Part shown: positions 45,275 to 55,414 of the stretch, piece by piece
Layout of the letters: the number at the start of each line of letters is the position of its first letter
How positions within the stretch are numbered: the first letter of the stretch is position 1
Source: Bacteroidales bacterium F22
Lineage (GTDB): Bacteria > Bacteroidota > Bacteroidia > Bacteroidales > Bacteroidaceae
Assembly: GCA_029541985.1 (NCBI GenBank)
Contig: CP095414.1
Location: 1,922,001 to 1,986,000 of the forward strand
DNA length: 64,000 nt
Direction of reading: 5' to 3'
The notes under the pieces: generated by a model
The model's input: the letters and a program-made list of their open reading frames with translations, nothing else
Database searches by the model: none
What the model was told of the DNA's origin: nothing
Translations under genes and position numbers: made by a program

Positions 45275-46639
45275 ATGGCAAAAGCAGTTCACAATGACAG
45301 CGATTCTCCTCGTATGGAATGGGGTAAACTCCTTACCACTCGACGCCTTGGCTTAGAGGCCTATCATACCAAACGTAATGAAAAACGATCCACTTTTCAG
45401 AGAGATTACGACAGATTAGTGTTTTCTGCTCCTTTTCGACGTCTCCAAAACAAGACACAAGTATTTCCTTTACCGGGAAGTATCTTTGTACATAATCGAT
45501 TGACACATAGCTTGGAGGTTTCGTGTGTAGGACGTTCTCTTGGCACTGAGGTCTATGAATGCTTATCCAAGAAGCACCCTGAACTAAGAGACACTCTACT
45601 TACAGAGATTGGAACCATAGTATCTGCTGCTTGCTTAGCTCATGACATGGGAAATCCTCCATTCGGTCATTCTGGCGAAAAGGCCATTAGTAGTTATTTT
45701 GCAGAACAAAAAGGACAGCGTCTCAAAGAGTTGTTTACAGAAGAACAGTGGCAAGATTTGATTCATTTTGAAGGAAATGCTAACGCTCTGCGGTTACTTA
45801 CGCATCAATTCTTAGGTCGACGTCAAGGAGGATTTGTGATGACTTATACTACCTTAGCCTCTATCGTCAAGTATCCTTTTGCCTCTTCTTTAGCAGGAGA
45901 AAAGAGTAAGTTTGGCTTCTTCACTACAGAGGAAGAGCGGTTCAAGAACATAGCCGATGAGTTAGGGATGATTTGTATGCGAGAGCATCCACTTCGTTAT
46001 TGCCGACATCCATTGGTCTTTTTGGTTGAAGCTGCAGATGACATTTGCTATCAGATTATGGATATAGAGGATTCTCATAAGTTGAAGATTCTTACCACAG
46101 ATGAAACAATTGAATTGTTGATTAACTATTTTGATGAGCCAGGGCAAGCCCATATCAGAGATACTTTCAAATTGGTGGACGATGTCAATGAACAAATTGC
46201 TTATCTTCGTTCCTCTGTGATTGGATTACTCATCAATGAATGTGTCAAGCTATTTGTAGAAAAAGAAGATGACATCTTACGAGGGACATTCCAAAAATCA
46301 TTGATTAGTTGTATTTCCGAACGCCCTAGAAAGGCTTATCAAGCATGTACAAAGACTGCCTATAATCGTATCTATAGGGCTAGACTAGTTCTTGAAGTCG
46401 AATTGGCAGGTTATCAAGTAATCAATACGTTGATGGATCTATTTATCGATGCGGTATGTAATCCTGAAAAGACTTATTCTAAATTACTAATCAATCGTGT
46501 ATCTGACCAATACAATATTCATGGTGCCACTTTGTTTGAACGTGTCCAAGCTGTTATAGATTACATTTCTGGTATGACAGATGTCTATGCACTAGACCTT
46601 TATCAAAAGATACAAGGTAATGGGCTTCCGATGGTCTAA
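45275..46639 (+). CDS. dgt: Deoxyguanosinetriphosphate triphosphohydrolase (dNTPase)
   Basis: HD-domain enzyme that removes triphosphate from dGTP and related dNTPs. The first metal-region His78 lies in NRLTHSLEV and the HD pair His123-Asp124 in LAHDMGNPPFGHSGE. The N-terminal TTRRLG and RDYDRLVFSAPFRRLQNKTQVF are typical of the family. VEAADDICYQIMDIED near 254 adds the last metal Asp. Length 454 aa is normal. It is divergent from dut, another dNTP-pool enzyme, and 30 bp before tcdA. Confidence 0.93.
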   Translation: MAKAVHNDSDSPRMEWGKLLTTRRLGLEAYHTKRNEKRSTFQRDYDRLVFSAPFRRLQNKTQVFPLPGSIFVHNRLTHSLEVSCVGRSLGTEVYECLSKKHPELRDTLLTEIGTIVSAACLAHDMGNPPFGHSGEKAISSYFAEQKGQRLKELFTEEQWQDLIHFEGNANALRLLTHQFLGRRQGGFVMTYTTLASIVKYPFASSLAGEKSKFGFFTTEEERFKNIADELGMICMREHPLRYCRHPLVFLVEAADDICYQIMDIEDSHKLKILTTDETIELLINYFDEPGQAHIRDTFKLVDDVNEQIAYLRSSVIGLLINECVKLFVEKEDDILRGTFQKSLISCISERPRKAYQACTKTAYNRIYRARLVLEVELAGYQVINTLMDLFIDAVCNPEKTYSKLLINRVSDQYNIHGATLFERVQAVIDYISGMTDVYALDLYQKIQGNGLPMV

Positions 46640-46657
46640 TAATCAAAAAATAAATTG

Positions 46658-46665
46658 TATTTTTG
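46658..46665 (+). promoter_or_regulatory. Putative -7 element abutting tcdA start
   Basis: TATTTTTG ends 4 nt before the ATG at 46670. No clear TTTG is at the right upstream position. Confidence 0.35.
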
Positions 46666-46669
46666 CGGC

Positions 46670-47401
46670 ATGATAGAAAATTGGAATGAACGAACTCATT
46701 TACTTCTAGGCGATGAGGCTATGGAGCGTCTTCGACAGGCGCACGTATTGGTCGTCGGAGTAGGTGGTGTCGGAGCTTATGCTACTGAGATGATGACGCG
46801 CGCGGGGGTCGGCACGATAACTATTGTTGATGCTGATAACATTAATGCGTCGAATATAAATAGACAATTACCAGCTTTGCATAGTACGATAGACAAATCT
46901 AAAGTTGAGGTATTGGCTCATCGTCTCCTTGATATCAATCCTGATTTGAAGGTTGATGCTCGCCAAGTATATCTAAGAGATGACTTAATCGCTGATTTGC
47001 TTGATGAAGTGAAACCTGATTTTGTCGTAGATGCCATCGATACGATAGCTCCAAAGATAAGTCTTATTGCTGAAACGACAAGACATAAACTTCCTCTTAT
47101 TAGCAGTATGGGTGCTGGTGCAAAGCGCGATATCACGAAGATACAATTTGCCAAACTCAAAGACACTTATCATTGTGGACTGAGCAGACAGGTTCGTAAG
47201 CGTCTGAAAAAGTTGGGTATCAATCATCAAAAGATGATGGTCGTATTTAGTAGTGAAGCACCAGATTCTAAGGCTCTGTTGAAGGTAGAGAACGAAGAAA
47301 ATAAAAAGACAACTTGTGGAACAATTAGTTATATGCCCGCAGTGTTTGGCTGTTTTCTTGCTGAATATGTAATCCGTAAATTAACCACTCCAAAAGCATG
47401 A
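46670..47401 (+). CDS. tcdA: tRNA threonylcarbamoyladenosine dehydratase
   Basis: An E1-like ATP-dependent enzyme that cyclises t6A37 in ANN-decoding tRNAs to ct6A. The nucleotide-binding GVGGVG is at residues 30-35, then [13 protein letters not shown] near 60, and [10 protein letters not shown] near 119. Length 243 aa matches TcdA. The frame is open to a TTG at 46655, but ATG at 46670 gives the standard beginning. Its stop overlaps the next start (ATGA), so it is coupled to the LolD-like ATPase. Confidence 0.9.
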   Translation: MIENWNERTHLLLGDEAMERLRQAHVLVVGVGGVGAYATEMMTRAGVGTITIVDADNINASNINRQLPALHSTIDKSKVEVLAHRLLDINPDLKVDARQVYLRDDLIADLLDEVKPDFVVDAIDTIAPKISLIAETTRHKLPLISSMGAGAKRDITKIQFAKLKDTYHCGLSRQVRKRLKKLGINHQKMMVVFSSEAPDSKALLKVENEENKKTTCGTISYMPAVFGCFLAEYVIRKLTTPKA

Positions 47402-48051
47402 TACAATTAAACAATATCACCAAGTTATATGGCTCTCTTAAAGTTCTCAAAGGAATAGATTTACATGTCCAATCTCAGGAGATTGTAAGTATCGTTGGCC
47501 CTAGTGGAGCTGGCAAGACGACTCTTTTGCAATTGATGGGAACTCTAGATAAACCAAATAGCGGACAGGTTATTATCAATGGTGTTGAAGTCTCTTCGAT
47601 GAAAGAGAGGCAGTTAGCTGCATTTCGAAACGAACAGATTGGTTTTGTCTTTCAATTTCATCAACTATTGCCTGAATTCACAGCATTGGAGAATGTGATG
47701 ATTCCAGGTATGATTAAGGGAGACAGTCGCCAGACTCTCAAGAAGAGAGCTTTGGATTTACTCGATTTTATGGGACTATCGGAGCGAAGTACCCATAAAC
47801 CCAATGAACTCTCTGGTGGTGAGAAGCAACGTGTAGCAGTAGCTCGTGCCCTGATAAATAATCCAAGTGTGATTCTTGCAGACGAACCTTCAGGTAGTCT
47901 TGACTCAAAGAACAAGGAAGAGCTACATGAGTTATTCTTCAAATTGCGAGATGAGATGCATCAGACCTTTGTGATTGTGACTCACGATGAACATTTAGCC
48001 GAATTGACGGACCGCTCTATTCATCTAGTAGATGGTTTGATTGTTCCTTAA
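47398..48051 (+). CDS. LolD-like ABC transporter ATP-binding protein
   Basis: A 217-aa ATPase of the MacB/LolD group. Walker A is GPSGAGKTT at residues 34-42. The signature LSGGEKQR is near 138, Walker [14 protein letters not shown] near 159-171, and the switch His lies in VTHDEHLAE near 199. It overlaps tcdA by four bases (ATGA). A matching permease of LolC/E type is at 15853-17103, but nothing proves they pair. LolD or FtsE-type roles are possible. Confidence 0.85.
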   Translation: MIQLNNITKLYGSLKVLKGIDLHVQSQEIVSIVGPSGAGKTTLLQLMGTLDKPNSGQVIINGVEVSSMKERQLAAFRNEQIGFVFQFHQLLPEFTALENVMIPGMIKGDSRQTLKKRALDLLDFMGLSERSTHKPNELSGGEKQRVAVARALINNPSVILADEPSGSLDSKNKEELHELFFKLRDEMHQTFVIVTHDEHLAELTDRSIHLVDGLIVP

Positions 48052-48082
48052 TGTGATACGGCATATCCCATCATTATCTGAT

Positions 48083-49144
48083 TTATTCTTTTTCTGTAGT
48101 CGACTGGTTACTATTCTCTTTCTTCAGGATTGTTTCTTTGATTGAAACGGTCTTGATATTGCGTATCAGTCCCGCATACTTCGCTCTTTTGACTGCGCTC
48201 CCTTTAAATAGACGTTGATATTTTTCTTTTGTCAAAGATTTCCAGTCTTGTTTGGTCATAGCGAGCAATTCGGCTCGTGGTTTAAATGCTTCGACTTTAG
48301 TGGGTCGAGAGAAGCGATTCCATGGACAGACTTGACTACAAATATCACATCCATATATACTATTATCCATAGCTAGAGAGATGGGGAGTGTTTCATTTGA
48401 TACGGGGTCTTTCAGTCGTTCCCCTCTATACTCTATAGTAAGATACGATAGACATTTTCTACAATCCATCATCCCATTTCCTACGAGTGCATGTGTGGGA
48501 CAAGCTCTCACACATTTGGAGCAATTTCCGCACCTATTTGAGGCTGGCTCATCATAGTCCAATTCAATAGGAAGTAAAATCTCACCAAGGAAGAAATACG
48601 TACCTGCCTTGGGAATGATGAGTTGTCCACTCTTCCCTATCCATCCAAGTCCAGCTCGTTGTGCCCAATAGCGTTCGAGTATGGGCACCGTATCCACACA
48701 TACTTTGCTATTGTCCAATAGTGCTTGCTCAATACTGTCTACTGCCGTATTGACGAGGTCCGTTCTAAGGCCTTCTTGAACAAACTGTTTCGTGATGGTC
48801 GATAACAGCGTAAAGAGTTTTCCTTTTACTATGTCATGATAATCCTGACCATAAGCATAGTAAGATAATTGATATGAATCAGCAGATATTTCTTCTGCAG
48901 GAGCATAATTCATCGCTACACACAAGACACTCTTGCATGCAGGAACTAAGAGACATGGGTTGAGTCGTTTCTCTAGATTATTCTCTAAATAACGCATGTC
49001 TCCATGTCTGCCTGCAGCTATCCATTCCTTAAATTCACGAGCATGAGCCGAATCGACAGGTTCGCCTTTGGCTATGCCTATGTAATCAAAGCCTAGCGAT
49101 TTTGCTGTATCTTTGACAAATGAAGTCAATTCAGACTGATTCAT
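48083..49144 (-). CDS. queG: Epoxyqueuosine reductase
   Basis: Reduces epoxyqueuosine in tRNA to queuosine, using cobalamin and two 4Fe-4S clusters. The clusters are bound by CGNCSKCVRACPTHAL and a second set of cysteines in MDCRKC and CDICSQVCPWN. The cobalamin-binding N-terminal part (MNYAPAEEIS) is present. Length 353 aa fits. It is the last gene of the long minus-strand run, 14 bp behind the polysaccharide deacetylase. The other que genes are not here. Confidence 0.93.
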   Translation of the reverse strand: MNQSELTSFVKDTAKSLGFDYIGIAKGEPVDSAHAREFKEWIAAGRHGDMRYLENNLEKRLNPCLLVPACKSVLCVAMNYAPAEEISADSYQLSYYAYGQDYHDIVKGKLFTLLSTITKQFVQEGLRTDLVNTAVDSIEQALLDNSKVCVDTVPILERYWAQRAGLGWIGKSGQLIIPKAGTYFFLGEILLPIELDYDEPASNRCGNCSKCVRACPTHALVGNGMMDCRKCLSYLTIEYRGERLKDPVSNETLPISLAMDNSIYGCDICSQVCPWNRFSRPTKVEAFKPRAELLAMTKQDWKSLTKEKYQRLFKGSAVKRAKYAGLIRNIKTVSIKETILKKENSNQSTTEKE

Positions 49145-49158
49145 ACAGTTCTTGTCCT

Positions 49159-49791
49159 TTAGTCCTGTTCTATTTCCGGTAAATCAAAGACCTTAAATTC
49201 GTAACCTTCCTCCAAAAGAAATTCTATTGCTTTGGGAAGTGCTTCTTCTAGATTATGCCATGACTTCACTGAGTCATGAAAAGTGATAATGCTTCCGTTT
49301 CGAGCATATTTCATGACATTGGCAAGTACCTGAGGCCATCTGAGTTTACTGCTATAATCACGAGTAACAAGATCCCACATGATAATATGATATCGCTCTT
49401 TCAATGTGCGATACTGTATACGCCTCATATGTCCATGAGGAGGTCTGAAGAGGTCAGTTTTGAGATATTGATTTGCTAATTCGGTATTCTCAAGATAACG
49501 AGGAGACATGCAATCAAATCCTCTGATATGATTGAATGTATGATTTCCTATGCGGTGTCCTGCATCTATCACTTGTTTAAAAATAGCAGGATGCTTTCGC
49601 ACATTATCCCCAACCATGAAGAAGGTCGCTTTTATATCATGGCGTTTTAGTAAATCAAGTACCCATGGAGTTATCTTAGGATCAGGGCCATCATCAAAAG
49701 TAAGATACACGGATTTTTCATCAGGATCCATTCTGAAGATTGCTTCAGAATAGATCTTGCGGAAAAATTTAGGTGGCTGTTCTATAAACAT
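49159..49791 (-). CDS. Polysaccharide deacetylase (NodB domain)
   Basis: A CE4-family deacetylase of 210 aa. The first motif is LTFDDGPDPK with Asp33-Asp34. The metal-binding histidines are His84 and His88 in GNHTFNH. FRPPHGH near 115 forms motif 3. No signal peptide is evident; a hydrophobic helix is also missing, so its location is uncertain. Peptidoglycan, capsule or lipid-linked sugar are possible substrates. It lies 2 bp after the DUF2723 gene, so the two are co-transcribed. Confidence 0.88.
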   Translation of the reverse strand: MFIEQPPKFFRKIYSEAIFRMDPDEKSVYLTFDDGPDPKITPWVLDLLKRHDIKATFFMVGDNVRKHPAIFKQVIDAGHRIGNHTFNHIRGFDCMSPRYLENTELANQYLKTDLFRPPHGHMRRIQYRTLKERYHIIMWDLVTRDYSSKLRWPQVLANVMKYARNGSIITFHDSVKSWHNLEEALPKAIEFLLEEGYEFKVFDLPEIEQD

Positions 49792-49793
49792 AT

Positions 49794-52700
49794 TTACTGT
49801 TTTGTCATATTATTATAGAGCTGATATAGACTTTCAAATTGGCTGTTGTATTGACTAGCCATAGGAGACTTATAATTATTCATTTGTTTGATGTACTCAT
49901 TGAGTAAATATAAGTTTCTCAACAAACTATCATTTGAGATAGCCATCTGTCGAGGAGTGAGACTCATATACCACATAGCATACTGCATGGCATCATCAGC
50001 TATACGAGCCATAATCGCATCTCCCTTATCCATCTGATGAAGCTTGTAATAAGCGACAGCTATATCCAAGGAACCACCAATATAATTATCAGGTACATTG
50101 GTGTGCGGTATCTGTTGTTCACAATAGTCAAGAACTTTGAGAGCCCTTGTCGTATCTCCTTCTTCTATCAGCGCATTTGCTAGCACACTAAAGAGTCTAC
50201 GATGGCTGTAGCACATGCGCATTGAATTCTCATCTACATACATGTTTGGTTGTGACAGATTACCATATTTGTAGCGAGTCATCAGATTAGTATACAGTTT
50301 CTCTGTATCGACCTTATCTTTATCATCTGTAATCTCAAATGGAGTGAATCTATAGGCTAAACCTTCTTGTACGAAGTGGTTTTCCATACCTAACATATTC
50401 GATGCTCCTACCGAGATTGCGATATAAATTGGTCGTTCCCAATTACTATTTGCAAGCATGTCGAGCATCATAAGTTCACTCTTATATAAGACCCCTTTCC
50501 CTTTGAGAGATATATGCATATATTCAGGAATAGAATCTATACAGTTACCAGGAATCTTCATTCCCGATTTCATCACTGCTTCTCGGTTTACTTTGAATAT
50601 GATACTATCTGTAGGGATTATATGAAGGTCTTCTTGAGGATTTCGTGCCCAGAATTTCAAGATATTTTTTAGTTCATGAGGATTTCCCCCAAAACTTTTT
50701 TCTATCTTCTCTACTTCAGTATGTTTCCCGTCTCCACGTTTTAGGTCATTAGCCTTAGCCTGTGCGATGATAGCATCTAATTTAGGGGCGATTTCAGGTC
50801 GAATAGCAATGTAATCATTCGTTCCTTCTACATAGTCTTTTCTGTCCCAGTTAATAGGCAAGGCAGGTGACTTGTAAGCGTTCCGTTTCATCTGGTCAAT
50901 ATACCAGTCAGTCTGTAAATAAGATAAGTTACACACGCGTACATCAGTTCTGAAGTCTTCTACCTCCTGATTGTACCATAGTGGGAACGTATCATTATCT
51001 CCATTAGTATAGATGATAGGATAACCCTTATCTTGAGTCGTTTGTAAATAATTCTTTCCAAAATCACTAACCATCAGACGCCCACTTCTATCATGGTCAT
51101 CCCAAGTCTGTCCCACCATCTGGATGGGAACCAATAGACAAATCACAGATGATATGATAGCTGCTTGTGTCTCTTTTAGTTTGGTCACATCTCTAAGTGC
51201 TTGTGTTACACCTGCCATTCCCATACCTATCCATATAGCAAAGGCATAAAAAGACCCAGCGTAGGCATAATCTCGTTCACGAGGCTGCATAGGTGTTTGG
51301 TTGAGATATAGCACGATAGCAATACCTGTCATGAAGAATAAGAAAAAGACAACCCAAAACTGTTGGGTACCTCGTTTGCTATGATAAGCTTGCCAGAAGA
51401 GTCCTATCAGCCCTAGAAGTAATGGCAGACAATAAAAAACATTATGTCCTTTATTATTCTTGAGGCTATCAGGAAGCAATGTTTGGTCACCGACGAGTGC
51501 ATTATCGATAAAATTAAAACCTGTGATCCAGTTTCCATGTTCTATTTCACCATGACCTTGTATATCATTTTGACGACCTACAAAGTTCCACATGAAATAT
51601 CTCCAATACATGAAGTTCAGTTGGTAAGAGAAGAAAAATTCCAGATTTTCAAATTGTGTAGGTACATTGACTGTTGTCATCTCTCCACAATTATCATAAG
51701 GAACATTTGTGCCCTTTATGTCTACCCAATTTTTGTATTGGTTGGCATGTGCAGAACTATACATACGTGGGAATAGCATGTTTTGTGCATAAGCATATTC
51801 CATGTTAGATTCTAATCCGACATAACTATCTTTTTCCCCTTTCTTTGTCTTTTCTTTACGAATATATTTAGTCTTCCCAGGTGTGCTTACAGGGACACAG
51901 TAGTTTCCTTGCTTCTTCAGTTTGACTTTACTGCTGTAAGTCTGACCATAAAAGAGAGGACGAGTACCATATTGTTCACGACCAAGATAAGACCCTAACG
52001 TAAAGATATCCTCAGGGGAATTTTGATCCATAGGAGGATTCGCTTCCGACCTGATTACGATAATGGTATAACTAGAGTAGCCAATGAGAATCATCCCTAT
52101 GGCTAACAGAGTCGTATTGATTGTTCGTTTACTGATACTGTATTTAGCAGAGAGATTAGAGAACAAATAAGCAGCGATAAGAGCCAATACAACGATACCT
52201 ATGACTATACTACTAGCCCCATGTCCGTAGAATGGAAGCCCAATCATAGCAAGAGTTAATAGGAAAGAAATCTTTATTTGAAGTTTGTGCTTCTTTAATT
52301 GTTGTTCATCCAAATCCTCTTCATCCTGATTACTAGTATAGATAGCCCATGCGATGATGGCAACTAACAAAATGATGTAAATGATGACGCCTGTATTGAA
52401 TGAAAATCCAAGTACATTGACCATAAGCAATTCAAACCATCCACCTACTTTTACTACTCCAGGTATCATGCCATAGAGTACCGCTACAATCAATATTGCT
52501 GATGCTAATAAGGCCAATAGACTTCCTTTAAGATTCGCATTTGGATTCTTTTTATAGTAATACACAAGTACGATTGCAGGGATACATAACAAGTTCAAGA
52601 GGTGCACTCCGATACTTAATCCAGTAAGATAAGCGATAAAGATTAGCCATCGATCACTATGAGCATTCTCGGCATTGTCTTCCCATTTTAGGATTAACCA

Positions 52701-53180
52701 GAATACTACGGCAGTAAATAATGATGAAAAAGCATACACTTCGGCCTCTACAGCTGAGAACCAGAAGGTATCACTCCAAGCATAAGCTAAGGCTCCTACA
52801 GCTCCACTACCAAGTATAGTGATGAGTTGTCCAGTAGTCATCTCGTCAGTTGAATCTTTGTGCAAGATGAGTTTACGTACAAGATGTGTGATACTCCAGA
52901 ACAGGAATAGGATACATGCTGCACTCATCAGAGCGCTCATCGTATTGATAGCCAATGCGACGTGTGCTTTATCTGCAAACTGGCTAAAAAGATTGGCAAC
53001 TAACATGAAGAAAGGTGCACCTGGTGGGTGACCTACCTCTAATTTGAAAGCTGTAGTTATAAACTCTGGACAATCCCAAAAACTAGCTGATGATTCTGTT
53101 GTCATACAATAAGTGACAGCAGCAATAGCAAATATAAGCCAACCAGCTAGATTGTTTAAACGAGAATATTTTTTCATCAT
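49794..53180 (-). CDS. DUF2723 membrane protein, probable GT117/TMEM260-like O-mannosyltransferase
   Basis: A very large integral membrane protein of 1128 aa. The N-terminus (LAGWLIFAIAAVTYCMTTES, and ASFWDCPEFITTAFKLEVGH) is the classic DUF2723 beginning. About ten or more hydrophobic helices lie between residues 10 and 375 and between 570 and 690. The rest is soluble and likely periplasmic, with TPR-like helices near the end. DUF2723 proteins are distantly related to protein O-mannosyltransferases (human TMEM260). The family is widespread in Bacteroidota, and a role in protein glycosylation is inferred. It lies 15 bp behind the DUF6427-like gene. Confidence 0.85.
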   Translation of the reverse strand: MMKKYSRLNNLAGWLIFAIAAVTYCMTTESSASFWDCPEFITTAFKLEVGHPPGAPFFMLVANLFSQFADKAHVALAINTMSALMSAACILFLFWSITHLVRKLILHKDSTDEMTTGQLITILGSGAVGALAYAWSDTFWFSAVEAEVYAFSSLFTAVVFWLILKWEDNAENAHSDRWLIFIAYLTGLSIGVHLLNLLCIPAIVLVYYYKKNPNANLKGSLLALLASAILIVAVLYGMIPGVVKVGGWFELLMVNVLGFSFNTGVIIYIILLVAIIAWAIYTSNQDEEDLDEQQLKKHKLQIKISFLLTLAMIGLPFYGHGASSIVIGIVVLALIAAYLFSNLSAKYSISKRTINTTLLAIGMILIGYSSYTIIVIRSEANPPMDQNSPEDIFTLGSYLGREQYGTRPLFYGQTYSSKVKLKKQGNYCVPVSTPGKTKYIRKEKTKKGEKDSYVGLESNMEYAYAQNMLFPRMYSSAHANQYKNWVDIKGTNVPYDNCGEMTTVNVPTQFENLEFFFSYQLNFMYWRYFMWNFVGRQNDIQGHGEIEHGNWITGFNFIDNALVGDQTLLPDSLKNNKGHNVFYCLPLLLGLIGLFWQAYHSKRGTQQFWVVFFLFFMTGIAIVLYLNQTPMQPRERDYAYAGSFYAFAIWIGMGMAGVTQALRDVTKLKETQAAIISSVICLLVPIQMVGQTWDDHDRSGRLMVSDFGKNYLQTTQDKGYPIIYTNGDNDTFPLWYNQEVEDFRTDVRVCNLSYLQTDWYIDQMKRNAYKSPALPINWDRKDYVEGTNDYIAIRPEIAPKLDAIIAQAKANDLKRGDGKHTEVEKIEKSFGGNPHELKNILKFWARNPQEDLHIIPTDSIIFKVNREAVMKSGMKIPGNCIDSIPEYMHISLKGKGVLYKSELMMLDMLANSNWERPIYIAISVGASNMLGMENHFVQEGLAYRFTPFEITDDKDKVDTEKLYTNLMTRYKYGNLSQPNMYVDENSMRMCYSHRRLFSVLANALIEEGDTTRALKVLDYCEQQIPHTNVPDNYIGGSLDIAVAYYKLHQMDKGDAIMARIADDAMQYAMWYMSLTPRQMAISNDSLLRNLYLLNEYIKQMNNYKSPMASQYNSQFESLYQLYNNMTKQ

Positions 53181-53195
53181 ATTTTATAGATATAT

Positions 53196-54113
53196 TTATT
53201 TAAGTACCATGACCTCATAGGCCCCTAACGTTACCATTAGCAGCAATATCACCATGAGTGCAAGACCTGATAATTTTCCCTTCTGATTTGAAAAATAATG
53301 TCCGACTAAGATACTTGTCAATGCGTATAACGAAGGCATTAATAAGGTCCACCAGTTTTCGAAAAAGAGAATGCAAACAAACAAGAAAAAACTTGTTCCA
53401 GCAATCAGATTCATATAAGTAGCTGTACGTAATTTATCATAATGTGCATGCTTCAATAGATATGCCGTAGCTGTAATTACAAGTATGATTATTAAGCCTA
53501 GAATAGTCCATTGAGTCCACGAGAAAAGAGGTATTTGAGGAATATATTGGTCTTTGTATTGGCTGAGAAGGATAGGAAACTGAGGAAGTTTCTTGTTAAC
53601 AAACAAATAGGATAACCACAGTATGATAGGGAGTATCATTCCCAATAAAGAGGAGACGAAACCCTTCAGACGAATAGCTTGTACCTGATAAGCGACAAGC
53701 CATACGACCAATACAAATAAGCTTGTCCTAGGGTCTATCAATGTACCGATACCTAATAGTATTCCAATAAAATGAAGTGATAAGACAGCATCCCTTTGTT
53801 GGTATGATTCAAACAAGAGAAAGATTGAAAATACGGTCAATACCATAACAATGCTTCCCGTTATATCTGTATGTAAGGAAGGCACAAGTATGGACATAAG
53901 AGCGAATAGCGTCAGGTGTAGCTGTGACTTGTTACGAAACAAGGAGAAATGCCTTTCGAAGCCCCACAGTAAAAGGGGCATCAAACAATACATCAAAGCT
54001 ACCCCCCAACTATAGGGAGACAAAGCCCATGCATTGATAGAAATAATCAATGCGATAGGGAACAAGGCTTTGTTCTTTATTATGCGTTCTATTAACCTAG
54101 GACCTCTATTCAT
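53196..54113 (-). CDS. DUF6427-like integral membrane protein
   Basis: A polytopic membrane protein of 305 aa, with eight or nine hydrophobic segments: about 18-33, 36-50, 63-82, 84-102, 112-125, 130-147, 152-170, 197-218 and 230-300. The family resemblance (DUF6427) is tentative. It overlaps purD by four bases (ATGA) and is followed by DUF2723, as in other Bacteroidales. Function is unknown; association with DUF2723 suggests an envelope role. Confidence 0.6.
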   Translation of the reverse strand: MNRGPRLIERIIKNKALFPIALIISINAWALSPYSWGVALMYCLMPLLLWGFERHFSLFRNKSQLHLTLFALMSILVPSLHTDITGSIVMVLTVFSIFLLFESYQQRDAVLSLHFIGILLGIGTLIDPRTSLFVLVVWLVAYQVQAIRLKGFVSSLLGMILPIILWLSYLFVNKKLPQFPILLSQYKDQYIPQIPLFSWTQWTILGLIIILVITATAYLLKHAHYDKLRTATYMNLIAGTSFFLFVCILFFENWWTLLMPSLYALTSILVGHYFSNQKGKLSGLALMVILLLMVTLGAYEVMVLK

Positions 54114-55387
54114 CGCAAATCGAAACCAATATCTTTACGATAATATTTATTATTAAATGATACAGTACTTGCTGCTTTGTAGCAGGTTGATAATGCATCA
54201 TCCATCGAATCTCCAAGTGCACAACATGCGATGACACGTCCGCCATTAGTTTTGATTTGTCCTTCTTCTTTCTTTGTTCCTGCATGGAAAAGTGTAGCAC
54301 CCAATGCTCTTGCTAAATCCTTACCTGTGATAGGTAATCCTTTTTTGTATTCACCAGGATATCCAGCACTCATCATCATGACACATGCAGCAGTGCGAGG
54401 GTCTATCTCAAGAGTATGTTCATGCAGGTTAACTGCAGCAACTCCTTCAAATAAGTCGACGATATCACTTTTGATACGTAAGATGACACTCTCTGTTTCA
54501 GGGTCTCCCATTCGTACGTTATATTCGATTACCATAGGCTCTCCTTGCACATTGATGATGCCCAAGAAGATAAATCCCTTGTATAGGATACCTTCATTTT
54601 TGAGCCCTTCCACTGTAGGAACAATGATTCTTTCTTCAATTTTTTTCTTAAATTCTGGAGTCACGAAAGGTACAGGGCTGACGCTACCAGTTCCACCTGT
54701 ATTGAGTCCAGTATCCCCTTGTCCTATTCTCTTATAATCTTTCGCTATAGGTAATATCTTATAATGTTCACTATCTGAAAGGACAAAGACAGAACATTCT
54801 ATACCATCTAGGAATTCTTCAATAATAACGTGTTCAGATGCTTGCCCAAATTTACCTGTAATCATGGCTTCAAGTTCCTCTTTCGCTTCTTCCAAAGAAT
54901 TCAAGATGAGTACTCCTTTACCTGCACAAAGTCCATCCGCTTTGAGTACGTAAGGCGCCTGCATAGTCTCTAGAAATTGAAGTCCTTGTTCAAGTGTGAT
55001 TTGGCTGACAGACATATATTTTGCTGTAGGAATGTTATTGCGTTGCATAAATTCTTTGGCAAACTGTTTGCTACCCTCCAATAGAGCTCCTTTTCTAGAA
55101 GGACCTATAATCTTGATGTCTTTAAGTGCAATATCTCCTTTGAAAAAATCAAAAATACCATTTACGAGAGGTACCTCAGGTCCCACTACGATCATATTAA
55201 TATCTTGTTCCATGCAGAATACGCGCAATGCTTGAAAATCATCAACAGCAATATCTACATTTTCACCAACTTGTTCTGTTCCAGCATTTCCTGGAGCAAT
55301 ATACAATTTACTGACTAAATCACTTTGAGCAATTTTCCATGCTAGTGCATGTTCACGGCCACCAGAACCTAATAATAATAGTTTCAT
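54110..55387 (-). CDS. purD: Phosphoribosylamine--glycine ligase
   Basis: Second enzyme of purine synthesis: joins glycine to phosphoribosylamine with ATP. The N-terminal [10 protein letters not shown] loop, the ATP-grasp core ([17 protein letters not shown] near 144-160), and [10 protein letters not shown] near 290 are present. Length 425 aa is usual. It overlaps the membrane gene downstream by four bases and lies 27 bp after the DPP IV-like gene. Confidence 0.96.
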   Translation of the reverse strand: MKLLLLGSGGREHALAWKIAQSDLVSKLYIAPGNAGTEQVGENVDIAVDDFQALRVFCMEQDINMIVVGPEVPLVNGIFDFFKGDIALKDIKIIGPSRKGALLEGSKQFAKEFMQRNNIPTAKYMSVSQITLEQGLQFLETMQAPYVLKADGLCAGKGVLILNSLEEAKEELEAMITGKFGQASEHVIIEEFLDGIECSVFVLSDSEHYKILPIAKDYKRIGQGDTGLNTGGTGSVSPVPFVTPEFKKKIEERIIVPTVEGLKNEGILYKGFIFLGIINVQGEPMVIEYNVRMGDPETESVILRIKSDIVDLFEGVAAVNLHEHTLEIDPRTAACVMMMSAGYPGEYKKGLPITGKDLARALGATLFHAGTKKEEGQIKTNGGRVIACCALGDSMDDALSTCYKAASTVSFNNKYYRKDIGFDLR

Positions 55388-55414
55388 AATTTTCTCTGTT
55401 TTATATTAGCAATT

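Noticed and set aside
46655-46669. TTG start for TcdA
   Set aside because: It lies in the promoter-like TATTTTTG; the ATG at 46670 gives the usual N-terminus.
54106-54300. Small minus-strand ORF of 64 aa within purD
   Set aside because: It is in a different frame inside the purD coding region and shows no independent features.
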